Shown here: positions 26,001 through 35,199 of the stretch, in pieces
Position numbering within the stretch: the stretch's first letter is position 1
Layout of the letters: every line of letters begins with the position of its first letter
Source of the DNA: a virus
Direction: 5' to 3' (one strand)
Virus record (IMG/VR): IMGVR_UViG_3300040781_000275
Span: 1-59,231 of that record
DNA length: 59,231 nt
The notes under the pieces: generated by a model
The model's input: the letters and a program-made list of their open reading frames with translations, nothing else
The model's database searches: none
Told to the model about the DNA's origin: nothing
Translations under genes and position numbers: made by a program

Positions 26001-28078
26001 TTTTAGGTGAGTCAGGTGGTTTACCAGATTTAGGTAATGTTTTAGCAACAGGTTTAGCTGTTGTTGAAGCAAGTGAGATTGGAACTGACTTTGTTAATCC
26101 TTCGAGAGTTAGATTAAATAGTGAAATTACTCTTCCAGTAGGTGATTACTTTATTGAGGTAGATGCTGACAACTTGGTAACTTCTGGCGGTAACTTTATT
26201 GGTTGGAATGTTGAAACAAACGGTGCCTCAGTTGAGTTATTTAACCGCGACCCCTCAGGTTCTACTTGGTTAAGTGATAACGGTAATGTTACAGCCAAGT
26301 TTCAATTAAGAAATAGAAACAGAGGTATTCCTTTAGCTGCTCAGGCTGCTGATAGAGAGGTTGAAATTACAACGCTTGGTGATGAGGATTTACAATCTGT
26401 AGTTGCTCAAAAAGTACAAGCTGTAATTAACACTGATGTTTTATTCAATGCTTCCGTTAATACAAACAGGGTAACTATTACAAATGTGAATGTTGGTGAT
26501 GTGGCTGATATTGATTTGTCTGATTCTGGTTTCTTTGCAACTATTACTCAACAAGGTACTGAAACAGACACTACAGGTGTTGAAGATATTTCAAATGCCA
26601 ATATTATTCAATTAGGAGCTGGAACAGGTTCAGGTGGTGGTTCAGGTGGTGGACCATCTTTTCTACAGGATTTAAAATTTCAGTTAAAGACTTCAAACTA
26701 CGAATTTGTAACTGCTTCAGTTTTCAGTGATGACCAAGATTCTAAGATTGATTCTTCTACTGGTTCTTACTCTTTTAGTGAGAGAGCTTGGGAACTAGCT
26801 GCTGGTCAAAATCTTTTAACCATTAATCTACTTGACCCAAGTTATCTTTTTGACTCGATAGCAAGCTCTGTAGTTGCTCAGGACGTTAGAAACATAGATG
26901 TTACTGTAAAGTATAAGGACGTGGACAATATTGACCCTGCGGCTGTATATGAGGCTTCTATCGATGGTGGGGCCAACTTTGAAACTATTGAAATGGAAAG
27001 AATCGGTGAGACTGATACCTTTGTAGCCAGTTTATTTGAGTTCGATGATAGCGGTTATGCTTTTTCAACTTTCAATACCTATTCTTCAACTAACTTGGAT
27101 TCAAATGTTTTATTGGACGATAATACTAGTCAGGAGATTAGTCAGGAATTTACAACCCCTGCGGACTTTTATCAAATTACCAGAACAATCCAAACTTATT
27201 TTTCTAAAGTAGGCTCGCCTAGTGGTTTCTACGGTATAAAAATTGTTAAAGACGATGCTGGAAGTCCTAGTACAGACCCGAATGACTTAGTTTATACAAG
27301 TGAGTTAAAAGATATTGAACTACAGTCAGTCGGCAATTTTGCTGTTACTTACGATGTACCTTTTGCCCTTTTAGAACCTAGCACAAAGTACCACTTAGTA
27401 CACATAACGGATGATACCTACAAAGATAGTGGTTATGTTTTTAACACTGATGAGATTAGAGTTAGAATTGATTCTTCATCAAGTGAACCATCTTTACAGG
27501 TATTTGACGGTTCGAGTTATAGTGTTACGGCCGGTTCAAGCTGTGCTTATATAATTAACGGTAGAGAGCTTGATTTAAGGCTTAGGATTACATCTTCGGT
27601 TGATACGTTAATTGAGGGCTTCGGGGTGTTCTACGGTCTTGATTTGGACATTACAGGTCAATCTAACAATTACCCTACAGAACTTATTTACCTAAATGGT
27701 GACGACAACACTACGTTAGTTCCTATTTCGCAATTTCAGGTGAATACTGATACAATAATGGTCATAGATTTAGACACTCAGGAGTCTTGGGCTTGGCCAG
27801 CGTTTTCGCTTTCAGGAAACAACTTAATTTTTAAACAAGATACCTTTAATAGACCAGGCGAAGGTATTAGACTAAAAGCAATACAAGTTGGTGGCGGTAG
27901 TACAGCTAATGATGATAACATTAATCAACAGCTAGCTGAAAATCATGTTTGGAGCGGAGATTCTTCTAAAGATAATTCAACTGCTGGGCGTGGTAATACT
28001 TATAGGGATGGGGCTAATAATCCTGTTGAACTAGCAATAGATGAAAACGGCTTAATCGCATTTATTTTTAAGGGTTAA
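23078..28078 (+). CDS. Large tail fibre protein (collar-fibre N-terminus, 1666 residues)
   Basis: Residues 1-165 resemble the P2 gpH-type collar-fibre N-terminus that binds the baseplate, ending in a His-rich AEHNTDPNAHPD motif. The rest is a chain of beta-modules: a copy of the shared module near 200-270, two related units (GTFRIEWNNQES and GTIQFEKDGQA) at about 445-590, a jelly-roll-like unit near 930-1060 with a second at 1330-1460, and a further VVAQKVQAVI unit near 1085-1165. A Gly/Ser linker (about 1184-1194) separates the distal part. It starts behind TAAGGATA and is the largest gene here. It likely reaches the host surface. Confidence 0.85.
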   Translation: MSILGVVTNNGLAAAQDAALNEGFNLVPTRFGVSDVSGTLDPTRENPTSGQFFTAPINSRVIIDQNTIKFVLTVPPNQISTGTFKIVREVYLYINDSSNNEILFAVGQPTDTIRYNFDQELTLDLEFSIVNLNLIDNFVFEFTQATEIAEHNTDPNAHPDIIAIMRKAGLFIPMGAYTFDRRGQTFEDNGGNGVEFEGNKSSVTSGGVTFTSTFNGDELNGFTIEPDGLKTVDELRSEFNAANYPNTIEHDGVGTEVLGGGTLILTAGSYVVQDKDVVYKDVDGIYKQAIADGTIKSRVAGIAFREDKLIVSDGFIGVDTGYDISTPLYLSSTVPGAITNFNTNINLGLGLGDFIYFTGFASDITSRVSQDFDAVVTTTTGAGQFLTTQDAIDDVPNGGRILINKIDQIAETIETNGKQVEIVFNGPETGWERFPGLNSQFRLDFDSVPTQGTFRIEWNNQESNDIDFDATALEIQNEFNLLEGSNGFTVTGDFSSGFVFTSNDENTYPLPTFTFAGTNEIQRYDFSNVPNDGTIQFEKDGQATLNFPWDDSASDLQIALQALPNLSNVIVTGEFAQQFFQIEYDGGFLQDGNQEQTPLEAVMFDLDLNGAPTNVNGTTVTPVEASIVQKGKKPASNLYNGSTLINITTTAIEDGSSQGADRAINIDSPYTQITGFGKISNFSEGIYLDNATTGNQIEVYFENVAQPILTNDKIPGVDYDIEALGFAKDVLSQLRVTEHPTNKKRLKITGAEQILASGITLGADLNSLLMSFSGAEIDFSTDPIEIYASDGVTPLGVNIARPVIAQSQFRWFSINIIPEITETDLSLKAQILLLPAANDGSTKETAEKPPFGDKPIGLVAVEGAFGDAEITELITVRNDFGSLTGKTFILEGKLSNNPGPSEIESVAFWFSDESLDTFPLQDETSVTGNDESPFNSVVTNVQAGKISLAASTTFDTVDVFLRRTGNPTGNLSVRVLGESGGLPDLGNVLATGLAVVEASEIGTDFVNPSRVRLNSEITLPVGDYFIEVDADNLVTSGGNFIGWNVETNGASVELFNRDPSGSTWLSDNGNVTAKFQLRNRNRGIPLAAQAADREVEITTLGDEDLQSVVAQKVQAVINTDVLFNASVNTNRVTITNVNVGDVADIDLSDSGFFATITQQGTETDTTGVEDISNANIIQLGAGTGSGGGSGGGPSFLQDLKFQLKTSNYEFVTASVFSDDQDSKIDSSTGSYSFSERAWELAAGQNLLTINLLDPSYLFDSIASSVVAQDVRNIDVTVKYKDVDNIDPAAVYEASIDGGANFETIEMERIGETDTFVASLFEFDDSGYAFSTFNTYSSTNLDSNVLLDDNTSQEISQEFTTPADFYQITRTIQTYFSKVGSPSGFYGIKIVKDDAGSPSTDPNDLVYTSELKDIELQSVGNFAVTYDVPFALLEPSTKYHLVHITDDTYKDSGYVFNTDEIRVRIDSSSSEPSLQVFDGSSYSVTAGSSCAYIINGRELDLRLRITSSVDTLIEGFGVFYGLDLDITGQSNNYPTELIYLNGDDNTTLVPISQFQVNTDTIMVIDLDTQESWAWPAFSLSGNNLIFKQDTFNRPGEGIRLKAIQVGGGSTANDDNINQQLAENHVWSGDSSKDNSTAGRGNTYRDGANNPVELAIDENGLIAFIFKG
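23680..23885 (+). repeat. Shared beta-module, copy 3 (diverged, in large fibre)
   Basis: Residues about 201-269 of the fibre: a GGVTFTS start, an FNAANYPNTIEHDGVGTEVL core and an LTAG end. The FDG turn and the Trp of the other copies are not conserved, so it is the most diverged copy. Confidence 0.6.
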
Positions 28079-28081
28079 AGT

Positions 28082-30220
28082 ATGCATTTTAAAAAACTAA
28101 ATAGCGGGAATAATGAACAGGTTTTGGGAGCTGCTAACGTAGTTCCTATTGCCACGGTTATAAACGGTAGAGCAAACATCGAAGCTAATTGTAAAGTTGT
28201 AGGCCCTTTTGAAAGAATCAGAACAAATAGTTTAAAAAGAATTTATGGTGAGTCTGGCCCTAACGGTGAAGAGATTTTTGTAAATGACACAAGAGACTCT
28301 CGTATTAGGTTTGGTGGTTTTTGGACTACTAACTACGATACCAATGGTACATATGTAGAAAACAGTGTTAGCCCAAATGTTAACAGCTTTGTTGAAATCA
28401 CATTTTATGGAACTGCTTTAAATATGTTATCCGTTGGAACAAGCGGTGATAGAAATGCCGATATTTATGTTGATGGCGTTTTGACAGGAACCAGAGACAG
28501 TATTGCATCTAATGTTTTAGGTGGTCGTAATTTTCATGGGAATGTTTCTTTTCCAATCGCTAGTAACTTAGCTTTAGGTTGGCACACCATCCGACTTGAA
28601 TCTAATGGTGTTGCCGGTGGCTTAAGGTTATTCGGTTTTGATGTTATAAACGCTGATAGCCAATTAAGTATTTTATCCGGTTCTATCTTCAAAGACGGCT
28701 ATGAACATATTTTACAAAATAATGTAAATCTGCCTTTTATCCCTGCTTCTTATACTGGAACTAAAGGCGGGCGTTGCTTAACTTATATTGATGAAAAAGG
28801 TGAAGTAGCTCAAGCAGTTAATGAAGTAGCTAGTGCTCCTTCTTTTTTATCTTCTACTTCTCACGGTAACGAAGCTGTTTATAGAGTCATACACTTTAGA
28901 GAATTTGGTAGAGAAAAAACAGACGACTTCTCTGCTATTACAACAAGCACTGTAAATAGGACTTTTGTTTTAGATGATGGAACTACTGGTTTAGTTGGTA
29001 ATTTAATCCAACAATCAGGCGAAACAATAAATTTAGCCAATAATACCGCTTCATTTATTTCAATTACTTTTGAAGGAACAGGCTTAGACCTTAACCTTAT
29101 TTCAGGAACAGTTACCTGTGGCGATGTTTATGTTGACGGTGTAAATGTTGGAACTTGGAACCAGAATGATACAAAAATCTGTTCTGACCTTCCTTATGGT
29201 GTTCATACAGTTAAGATTGATAATTCACTTTTCGGTGGTGTTTTTGGTATACTGGACGCTTTTGTTGTTTACCGACCTAAAAAGCCGATAATTTCTGCAA
29301 ACTTTCCTGTACTGGCTGATTATTGCATCGTGGCTGATTATGTTGAGGAAGCGACAGTTTCATCTACAGGGGCTTCAGGATTAATCTCTCAGGGTGTTAT
29401 TAGAAAAGCGGGTGTTAGAGAGCTGAAATACACTGGTAGTGGTTGGCTAATGTCTTCCCTGAATCCAAGTGACCCTTACGGTAAATTTCCTTATACAGAT
29501 AATAACGGTGAGACTTGTGAATTTAGTTTTACAGGTACAGGTTTTGATTTATGGTCTAGGTCAGGTTCAAGCACTGTTTCATTTATTATTGAAATTGATA
29601 AAAATGATGGTAATGGTTATCAGGCTTTCACAAATGTTAATTTCCCAAGTGAAACGGCTTCTGTAAATTATAGGGGAGTTGGTGGTTCATTTGATGCCGC
29701 ATCAGCTTTGGTTACAGCTAGTAGTGGTTTTAATGGTAGGTTAACAGGGTTAAGTAACCTTCCTTTTGGTCATTACAATGTTAGATTAACGTCTTTAGCT
29801 AACGCTTCAAACTTTTTTGAAATACAGGCTATTGACGTTATTACACCAATTTCTACTCCAGCTATTTATCACGGTAGCCAATCTCTTTCAGATACTAGAA
29901 AAAGCGTTAACGATAGTCGTTTTAAAACAAAGGCTTTAGTCAATACGACAAATAGCAGAGTATTAGAATCTGAAAATGTGGCACAAATAGTTAGATTAGG
30001 TGTTGGTTATGTTAATGTTTATATGCTAGACGGTCATGTTGACCAGAGTTATGCGGTTTTGGTTTCGGGTACTTCAAATTCGGGTGTGCAAGAGTCTTTT
30101 AAAAGGTTCCCGTCATTTGCTATATTTAATGTAAACAGCGCAGGTACTTTTACAGACACAGTATTTTTACAAGGTCTGACCTTCGACAAAACACAAGAAG
30201 AAGATTTATTTAAGGATTAA
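28082..30220 (+). CDS. Tail fibre or adhesin with three beta-sandwich repeats
   Basis: 712 residues. Three units share the plan Phe-x-Gly-Thr-x-Leu/Phe, a Ser-Gly turn, a YVDGV-like strand and a closing L-x-GxHT/YNVRL strand: about 100-205, 325-400 and 478-590. The spacing is reminiscent of galactose-binding-type folds of glycan-binding proteins. It starts four bases after the large fibre and is followed by another fibre gene one base away, so it is probably a distal receptor-binding part. Which sugar or protein it binds cannot be seen. Confidence 0.7.
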   Translation: MHFKKLNSGNNEQVLGAANVVPIATVINGRANIEANCKVVGPFERIRTNSLKRIYGESGPNGEEIFVNDTRDSRIRFGGFWTTNYDTNGTYVENSVSPNVNSFVEITFYGTALNMLSVGTSGDRNADIYVDGVLTGTRDSIASNVLGGRNFHGNVSFPIASNLALGWHTIRLESNGVAGGLRLFGFDVINADSQLSILSGSIFKDGYEHILQNNVNLPFIPASYTGTKGGRCLTYIDEKGEVAQAVNEVASAPSFLSSTSHGNEAVYRVIHFREFGREKTDDFSAITTSTVNRTFVLDDGTTGLVGNLIQQSGETINLANNTASFISITFEGTGLDLNLISGTVTCGDVYVDGVNVGTWNQNDTKICSDLPYGVHTVKIDNSLFGGVFGILDAFVVYRPKKPIISANFPVLADYCIVADYVEEATVSSTGASGLISQGVIRKAGVRELKYTGSGWLMSSLNPSDPYGKFPYTDNNGETCEFSFTGTGFDLWSRSGSSTVSFIIEIDKNDGNGYQAFTNVNFPSETASVNYRGVGGSFDAASALVTASSGFNGRLTGLSNLPFGHYNVRLTSLANASNFFEIQAIDVITPISTPAIYHGSQSLSDTRKSVNDSRFKTKALVNTTNSRVLESENVAQIVRLGVGYVNVYMLDGHVDQSYAVLVSGTSNSGVQESFKRFPSFAIFNVNSAGTFTDTVFLQGLTFDKTQEEDLFKD

Positions 30221-30221
30221 T

Positions 30222-30986
30222 ATGGCTAAGTTTATTGGACAAGAGAAATTATCAAAATTTTCTGAACTTAATGTTAGTTCAGCTCGTTTATTAAACGGCT
30301 CATATGTTGTTATTGGTGGCCAAGCATACAACATCGGTCAACTAGATATAAATATTGATACAAGTGGTTTTGGTGGTCTTGAACTAACTAAACAAGCTAA
30401 TACATTGTATTATGTTTATGCCGTTCTTGAGAATGGTTCTCCTAGATTAATTGGTAGCGTTAATCCTAATGGCCCCATTGGTTTCTTATCTTATAGAAAA
30501 GTCGGAGCTTTATATTTAGACCATAGAAGCGAAATATATAAGGGCTTTTCAGTTGGTGAACAACCACAGGAAGAAACGGAAGTTTATGTAGATAGCGGTG
30601 ATCCTGTTACAACCACACAGCTAACAACAAACGGCAACCTTGAGCAAATTAACACTTTAAATTATTTAGCCAATAATGATACAAACGGCTTCATTATTAT
30701 GAACGCCAATATAGACGTTAAAATTTCTGCTTCAGCGGCTTGGAACAGTACGAGTAGTACAACAGCGGTAGCAATCTATACTTTTAGAGATAATACGGTT
30801 GAAAAAATAGCTGGTTTAGCAAATGCCACTAATACTACATTTGATGAATCTTGCTCCGCTCACATGGTATTAAACGGGCCCGGTGATTATTTTTATTGGC
30901 GAGCTTTAACATCAAACTTAGATGACGTTAGGCTTTACTCAACTTTAAGTGGTTATTTATTTAGAAACATTGATTGGAGCTTATAA
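30222..30986 (+). CDS. Tail fibre-associated protein
   Basis: 254 residues, beta-rich. The N-terminal 120 residues look like a small fibre-cap or attachment unit (Gly-rich turns, LYYVYAVLENG), and the C-terminal 120 residues a globular beta domain ending in a Trp. It starts behind TTAAGGATTAAT where the previous stop lies. No enzyme motif is seen. The fibre role is inferred from position and composition. Confidence 0.65.
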   Translation: MAKFIGQEKLSKFSELNVSSARLLNGSYVVIGGQAYNIGQLDINIDTSGFGGLELTKQANTLYYVYAVLENGSPRLIGSVNPNGPIGFLSYRKVGALYLDHRSEIYKGFSVGEQPQEETEVYVDSGDPVTTTQLTTNGNLEQINTLNYLANNDTNGFIIMNANIDVKISASAAWNSTSSTTAVAIYTFRDNTVEKIAGLANATNTTFDESCSAHMVLNGPGDYFYWRALTSNLDDVRLYSTLSGYLFRNIDWSL

Positions 30987-30995
30987 GGATAAGAT

Positions 30996-32285
30996 ATGAG
31001 TCAGAACGGTAACACACAAAATAATTTATCTATCCGTAAAAAGGATTTAGTAAACAGTAAGATTAATTCTACTTTTTACTCTAATTTAGAATTTGCTCAC
31101 TTATCAAGTGGTGGTGAAACAGTTATTGATTTCAATAGCCTGAATTTACCTAGTGAAGCAATTAGCTTAGAGGGTTTTCAAAACCCAACTGTAGCTGCTC
31201 TAGTTAATGCGAAAATTACGCAGAATAAGGGTAATGTAAAACTTCACTCTTCTTTAAGAGGCGAGCTTCAAAGGTTTACAGAATTTTATATTAGAGAGGA
31301 CTCTAAAATCAGATTAACTTTTGAAACAGCTGAAAATGAAATTATCACTGGTATGATTAACAATGTTATTCGTACAACACCTTCGATTATTGATGTTAAG
31401 AAAATATCTTTTACAGGAACATTATTAGAAGGCGCAACAGACATTGTAATAGGTGCTGAGTACAACATCAACGCCAACCCTAGTTCTCAGTTAGGTGACA
31501 TTGTAGTTTATCGATGGAAGGGTAATGCTGCTCCAAGATTAATGGTTCGATGCGAAGGTAACGATATTGGAAACGATGGTAACTATATTGAAAAACTAAA
31601 CGCTATCGAATTTAAAGAAGTTGGTAGAGCAGACGGTGAGAATATCGCTATCTTTTCTCCTAATTGTGTTCCAACTACTTTTCAAAATTCTTTTCAAACA
31701 GACCTCGAAACAATCGGTGGGCAAGTAGATATTATTTCGCAGTTCTTACAAGACGTTCACAGCTTACCAACAAATATTTTTCAAGTAGCGGCTAATCAAT
31801 TAGACCTTAGAGCTTTTGGACAAAAGCTATCTCAGATATTTGGCGTTATTTTTGGTTCAATAACTATCCCATCTTCCTTTGCAACAAAAATACAAAGTTA
31901 TTTTTCTTTCTCAAAAGCTATTGGTAAAACCTTAGACTTCGATACTGTTGCTGGTTCAAATTTAACTGTTGATGTTAACAGTGTTGAAGGTGATTTAAGT
32001 ATCTCTGGTGGTGGAATCGAGATTACTAGAAACGGTAGATATAAAATAAAGGTTATGGCTGAGGTTTTTGGTAACTTTGAGGGTATTGCTTTCGGTTACA
32101 ATGTTAATGGCACTGTCTTTATGGGTGATGCCCAAACAGTTTCACCCAACGCAAGTGGAACTAGAGAGCAGACTCAGGATAACTTTTTAACTAACCTTCA
32201 AGCTGGTCAGATTGTTAAGCCAGTTTATTTTTGTGCTAATGTTAGAGGTTGGCGAGTAGGAAGAATACACATTGAGGAATATTAA
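30996..32285 (+). CDS. Tail fibre-region protein with C1q-like end
   Basis: 429 residues. Residues 1-225 are mixed; 226-305 are helical and probably trimerise; and the C-terminal 120 residues form a beta-rich domain (FDFDTVAGS-like start, RYKIKVMAEVFG, then a final V-RGWRVGRIHIEEY) that resembles C1q or tumour-necrosis-factor-like tips of phage fibres. Its ribosome site overlaps the upstream stop (TATAAGGATAAG). Confidence 0.62.
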   Translation: MSQNGNTQNNLSIRKKDLVNSKINSTFYSNLEFAHLSSGGETVIDFNSLNLPSEAISLEGFQNPTVAALVNAKITQNKGNVKLHSSLRGELQRFTEFYIREDSKIRLTFETAENEIITGMINNVIRTTPSIIDVKKISFTGTLLEGATDIVIGAEYNINANPSSQLGDIVVYRWKGNAAPRLMVRCEGNDIGNDGNYIEKLNAIEFKEVGRADGENIAIFSPNCVPTTFQNSFQTDLETIGGQVDIISQFLQDVHSLPTNIFQVAANQLDLRAFGQKLSQIFGVIFGSITIPSSFATKIQSYFSFSKAIGKTLDFDTVAGSNLTVDVNSVEGDLSISGGGIEITRNGRYKIKVMAEVFGNFEGIAFGYNVNGTVFMGDAQTVSPNASGTREQTQDNFLTNLQAGQIVKPVYFCANVRGWRVGRIHIEEY

Positions 32286-32293
32286 GGATAACT

Positions 32294-33397
32294 ATGAATA
32301 ATTCACCAAGATTAAATTTATTTCAACAATTCCTATCTGTTAATAAAATCATCAATGGTGGTTTAGATTTCTGGCAGAGGAACTCTACATTTAATATTGC
32401 TACAGGTAATATCCAAAACCAATATTTAGCGGATAGATTTTTCATAACTCACGAAACTTCTAACTCAGGTAGTGTAGATGTTGAACAAATTGTTAACTCA
32501 TCTCCAAACGCTAAAACCCCTAATGCTATAAGGATTGAGGTTACAAGTGCTGATGATATGTCAACGGTTAGCGATTACTCTGTTTTCGGTCAACACATGG
32601 AAGGTAATTTTTCATATGACCTTTTAAATAAGACAGCAATTTTTAGAACATGGGTTAGAACAAATAAAACAGGTATCTATTCATTTTGTTTTACAACTCA
32701 AAATGGTGAGAACTATCTAAAGGAAGTTGACATTACTTTAGCTGATTCATGGCAAGAAGTAGTTGTTGAGATACCTGTAGATTATTTTGGAGACAACGGA
32801 ATTGGTATTGGTATGACAGCCTATATTGTCTTAGCAAGCGGTTCTGATAGAAGAGGCGATACAAACGATTCATGGAATTTATCTACTCCACAAAATTATA
32901 GAGCATCTAATAATCAAGTTAATCTTTATTCAGATGTTGGTAACTATATTGAGTTTTCAGAGGTAATGGTTTTTGATAAAGACTTTGGTTCCATATTTGA
33001 AAACGAAGTTCCTTTCTCAAGGGCGGGTAGAAATTATTCTGAAGAATTAGTTTTGTGCCAAAGATATTTTGAAAAAACATATCCTCTTGATATTAGGCCG
33101 GGTTTAGCTACAGGCTTAGGTGAAGTCTATTACTACGCTGCTACAAACTTTGCAAATGCAGGGGCTCTGCACATACAGTTTGCTGTTAGTAAGCGAGTAC
33201 AACCCGTCTATACCCCTTACTCAACAGTGACATTTGATGCACCTAATACTTTTAATAATGCGTCAATTGGGCAAAACTTTAGTGCTAGTGGAACAAACGC
33301 AAGTGAACATGGTGTCACAATGTTATTTGGCCCTTCAGCAACTTTAACAGCGGGGCAATTAGCTAGATGGCATTGGACAGCGCAAGCTGAATTATAA
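32294..33397 (+). CDS. Fibre-tip adhesin of the NG-DFWQR type, copy 1
   Basis: 367 residues. Near the N-terminus is IINGGLDFWQRNS, then DRFF, a signature of a widespread jelly-roll adhesin domain at phage fibre tips. Around residue 250 comes EELVLCQRYFEKTY, followed by a C-terminal domain ending WHWTAQAEL. The next gene has the same plan with different sequence between the anchors, so the two are paralogues. The stop of the previous gene forms part of its TTAAGGATAA ribosome site. Confidence 0.75.
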   Translation: MNNSPRLNLFQQFLSVNKIINGGLDFWQRNSTFNIATGNIQNQYLADRFFITHETSNSGSVDVEQIVNSSPNAKTPNAIRIEVTSADDMSTVSDYSVFGQHMEGNFSYDLLNKTAIFRTWVRTNKTGIYSFCFTTQNGENYLKEVDITLADSWQEVVVEIPVDYFGDNGIGIGMTAYIVLASGSDRRGDTNDSWNLSTPQNYRASNNQVNLYSDVGNYIEFSEVMVFDKDFGSIFENEVPFSRAGRNYSEELVLCQRYFEKTYPLDIRPGLATGLGEVYYYAATNFANAGALHIQFAVSKRVQPVYTPYSTVTFDAPNTFNNASIGQNFSASGTNASEHGVTMLFGPSATLTAGQLARWHWTAQAEL

Positions 33398-33407
33398 GGA
33401 TTTAATA

Positions 33408-34430
33408 ATGGGAATTGAAACAGCTTTATCAACACCAAATGAAAATAAGAAGAACCTTATAATTAATGGGGCTTTAGACTTTTGGCAACGAGGAACAAAT
33501 ATTACCGTTGCGGGTAACACTTATGGCCCTGATAGGTTTTTAGGTGATACATCAAACGGTGCTCTAATTAGGGAGGATATTTCTAGTGCTCTAACTTTAC
33601 CAGACGATGTTTCCTTTAAATATGCTTTAAGAAGCGTTGATAATGTTGGTGGTGGCGCAGTTAAGCACAGAGTTGAATCCGTTTATTTAAGAGATATACC
33701 AGTTGGAACGCTTTTGACCTTTTCATTCTACGCTGCCGGTAATAGCCCAAGTGCTACAGGTGTAATGGTTGGATTAGCAACACCTCAAGGAGTCGATGAC
33801 TTTAGTGCTGTTAATATTATTCAATTGAATAGCGGTGCTTCAACTGATTTTGATGAGGCTTTATATTTGGGTGACCTTGAAGATGTTGGTACAGAATATA
33901 AACGATTCAATTACACATTCCAAATGACAGCGGCTATGAAAAATGGTGTAGAGCTAAGAATATTTGGAGATAAAAGAAGTGCGGGTTTAAATGGTGATTC
34001 GCCTTTTACTCAGACAATTACAGGTTTAATGCTTCATGAAGGTGCGGGTGTTATAGAATTTAAAACGGCTGCGGAGAATTGGGCTGAAGAGTTGGTACTG
34101 TGTCAGCGTTATTATGAAAAAAGTTATGACCTAGAAACAGCTATTGGAACAATTACAAATGTTGGTGCAAGAAAGATAGACAGGATGAATTTAACCGCTG
34201 CCCAATCCTCGCCAAATATGTATGTGACTAGGAAAAGGGGTCCGGCTGTTGGAACGGTTTATAGCCCTGTTACAGGTACAGTAAACCGAGTTAGAGATTT
34301 AAGCTCAAGCTCTGATACTGTTGCCTCTGTTGATAATGTGTTTTTAGGTGAAATGGGTTTTATTGTGGACTTCACAAGTGTTAACGGTGCTCCCTACTCT
34401 TGGCATTTTGAAGCAGACGCAGAACTATAA
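33408..34430 (+). CDS. Fibre-tip adhesin of the NG-DFWQR type, copy 2
   Basis: 340 residues, paralogue of the upstream gene: IINGALDFWQRGT near residue 20, DRFL shortly after, EELVLCQRYYEKSY around residue 222, and an end WHFEADAEL matching the WHWTAQAEL end of copy 1. The sequences between these anchors differ strongly, as expected of receptor-binding domains under diversifying selection. The two may bind different host receptors or form one mixed tip. Confidence 0.75.
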   Translation: MGIETALSTPNENKKNLIINGALDFWQRGTNITVAGNTYGPDRFLGDTSNGALIREDISSALTLPDDVSFKYALRSVDNVGGGAVKHRVESVYLRDIPVGTLLTFSFYAAGNSPSATGVMVGLATPQGVDDFSAVNIIQLNSGASTDFDEALYLGDLEDVGTEYKRFNYTFQMTAAMKNGVELRIFGDKRSAGLNGDSPFTQTITGLMLHEGAGVIEFKTAAENWAEELVLCQRYYEKSYDLETAIGTITNVGARKIDRMNLTAAQSSPNMYVTRKRGPAVGTVYSPVTGTVNRVRDLSSSSDTVASVDNVFLGEMGFIVDFTSVNGAPYSWHFEADAEL

Positions 34431-34438
34431 GGAATAAT

Positions 34439-35173
34439 ATGAAAATAGCTTTAATAGTTAATGGTAAAATTAATGGAAGGTCGATTGGGGATATTGAGTT
34501 AATTGCGGATGAAGAAGTGGTTCGTGGATTAACAGGTCATCACTACAATAGTCTAGCTCGTGTAGTAATTCCTAAATCAATGGAAAATCTTCCTTTAAAA
34601 GGAGTTTTAACAGATGTTGAAGCTTACTGGTTTAAAGGCGAAGAAATAGTTAAGGTTAAGCCACTGGTTCAAGCATGGGAAAATAGTAGTAACCCAGGCG
34701 AGTATGTTTTAGAAAATCCTGAAGACGATAGATGGGATGAAGTTCAAATTCTCGACCCTGAATATACAGAGATTAAAAACTTTGCTCCTAACATAAATAT
34801 TCAACCTGATTGGCTTAAGTATTTTGAAGATAAGATTGAAGAAGCCTACAACGAAATGGATAAAGATGTTAGAGAGGCTATGTTTACAGTTTTTGGAACT
34901 TACTCAACGGAATCTGCAACGGCTTATAATTCTACTTGGGAAAAAATGTCCAATTCTCCCTCTTTGTTTTCTGATGCTGGATTAACTTCAAGATTTGATA
35001 TCCCATCAGCTAATATTGAAATTGATACTTTGTTAAACACACCAGAGATAGTTAAAGAATATGCTGATGCTAAATTAGCTGAAGCACAGGATTATAGTAT
35101 TGCCAGAATGGTTAGAATTGAAGAGTTTAGAAACTTAAGAAAGGAATACCTGAACAAATTAAACGAACTATAA
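34439..35173 (+). CDS. Protein behind the adhesin pair, possible fibre chaperone
   Basis: 244 residues, acidic. Residues 1-100 are beta-rich and 110-244 helical, with a long amphipathic C-terminal helix (EYADAKLAEAQDYSIARMVRIEEFRN part). Small alpha/beta proteins directly behind phage fibre genes are often fibre assembly chaperones (T4 gp38-like or Tfa-type), and the helical tail would suit that. No known family motif is seen. Confidence 0.55.
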   Translation: MKIALIVNGKINGRSIGDIELIADEEVVRGLTGHHYNSLARVVIPKSMENLPLKGVLTDVEAYWFKGEEIVKVKPLVQAWENSSNPGEYVLENPEDDRWDEVQILDPEYTEIKNFAPNINIQPDWLKYFEDKIEEAYNEMDKDVREAMFTVFGTYSTESATAYNSTWEKMSNSPSLFSDAGLTSRFDIPSANIEIDTLLNTPEIVKEYADAKLAEAQDYSIARMVRIEEFRNLRKEYLNKLNEL

Positions 35174-35199
35174 AATCAGATGAGAGAAGAGAATAGAAA

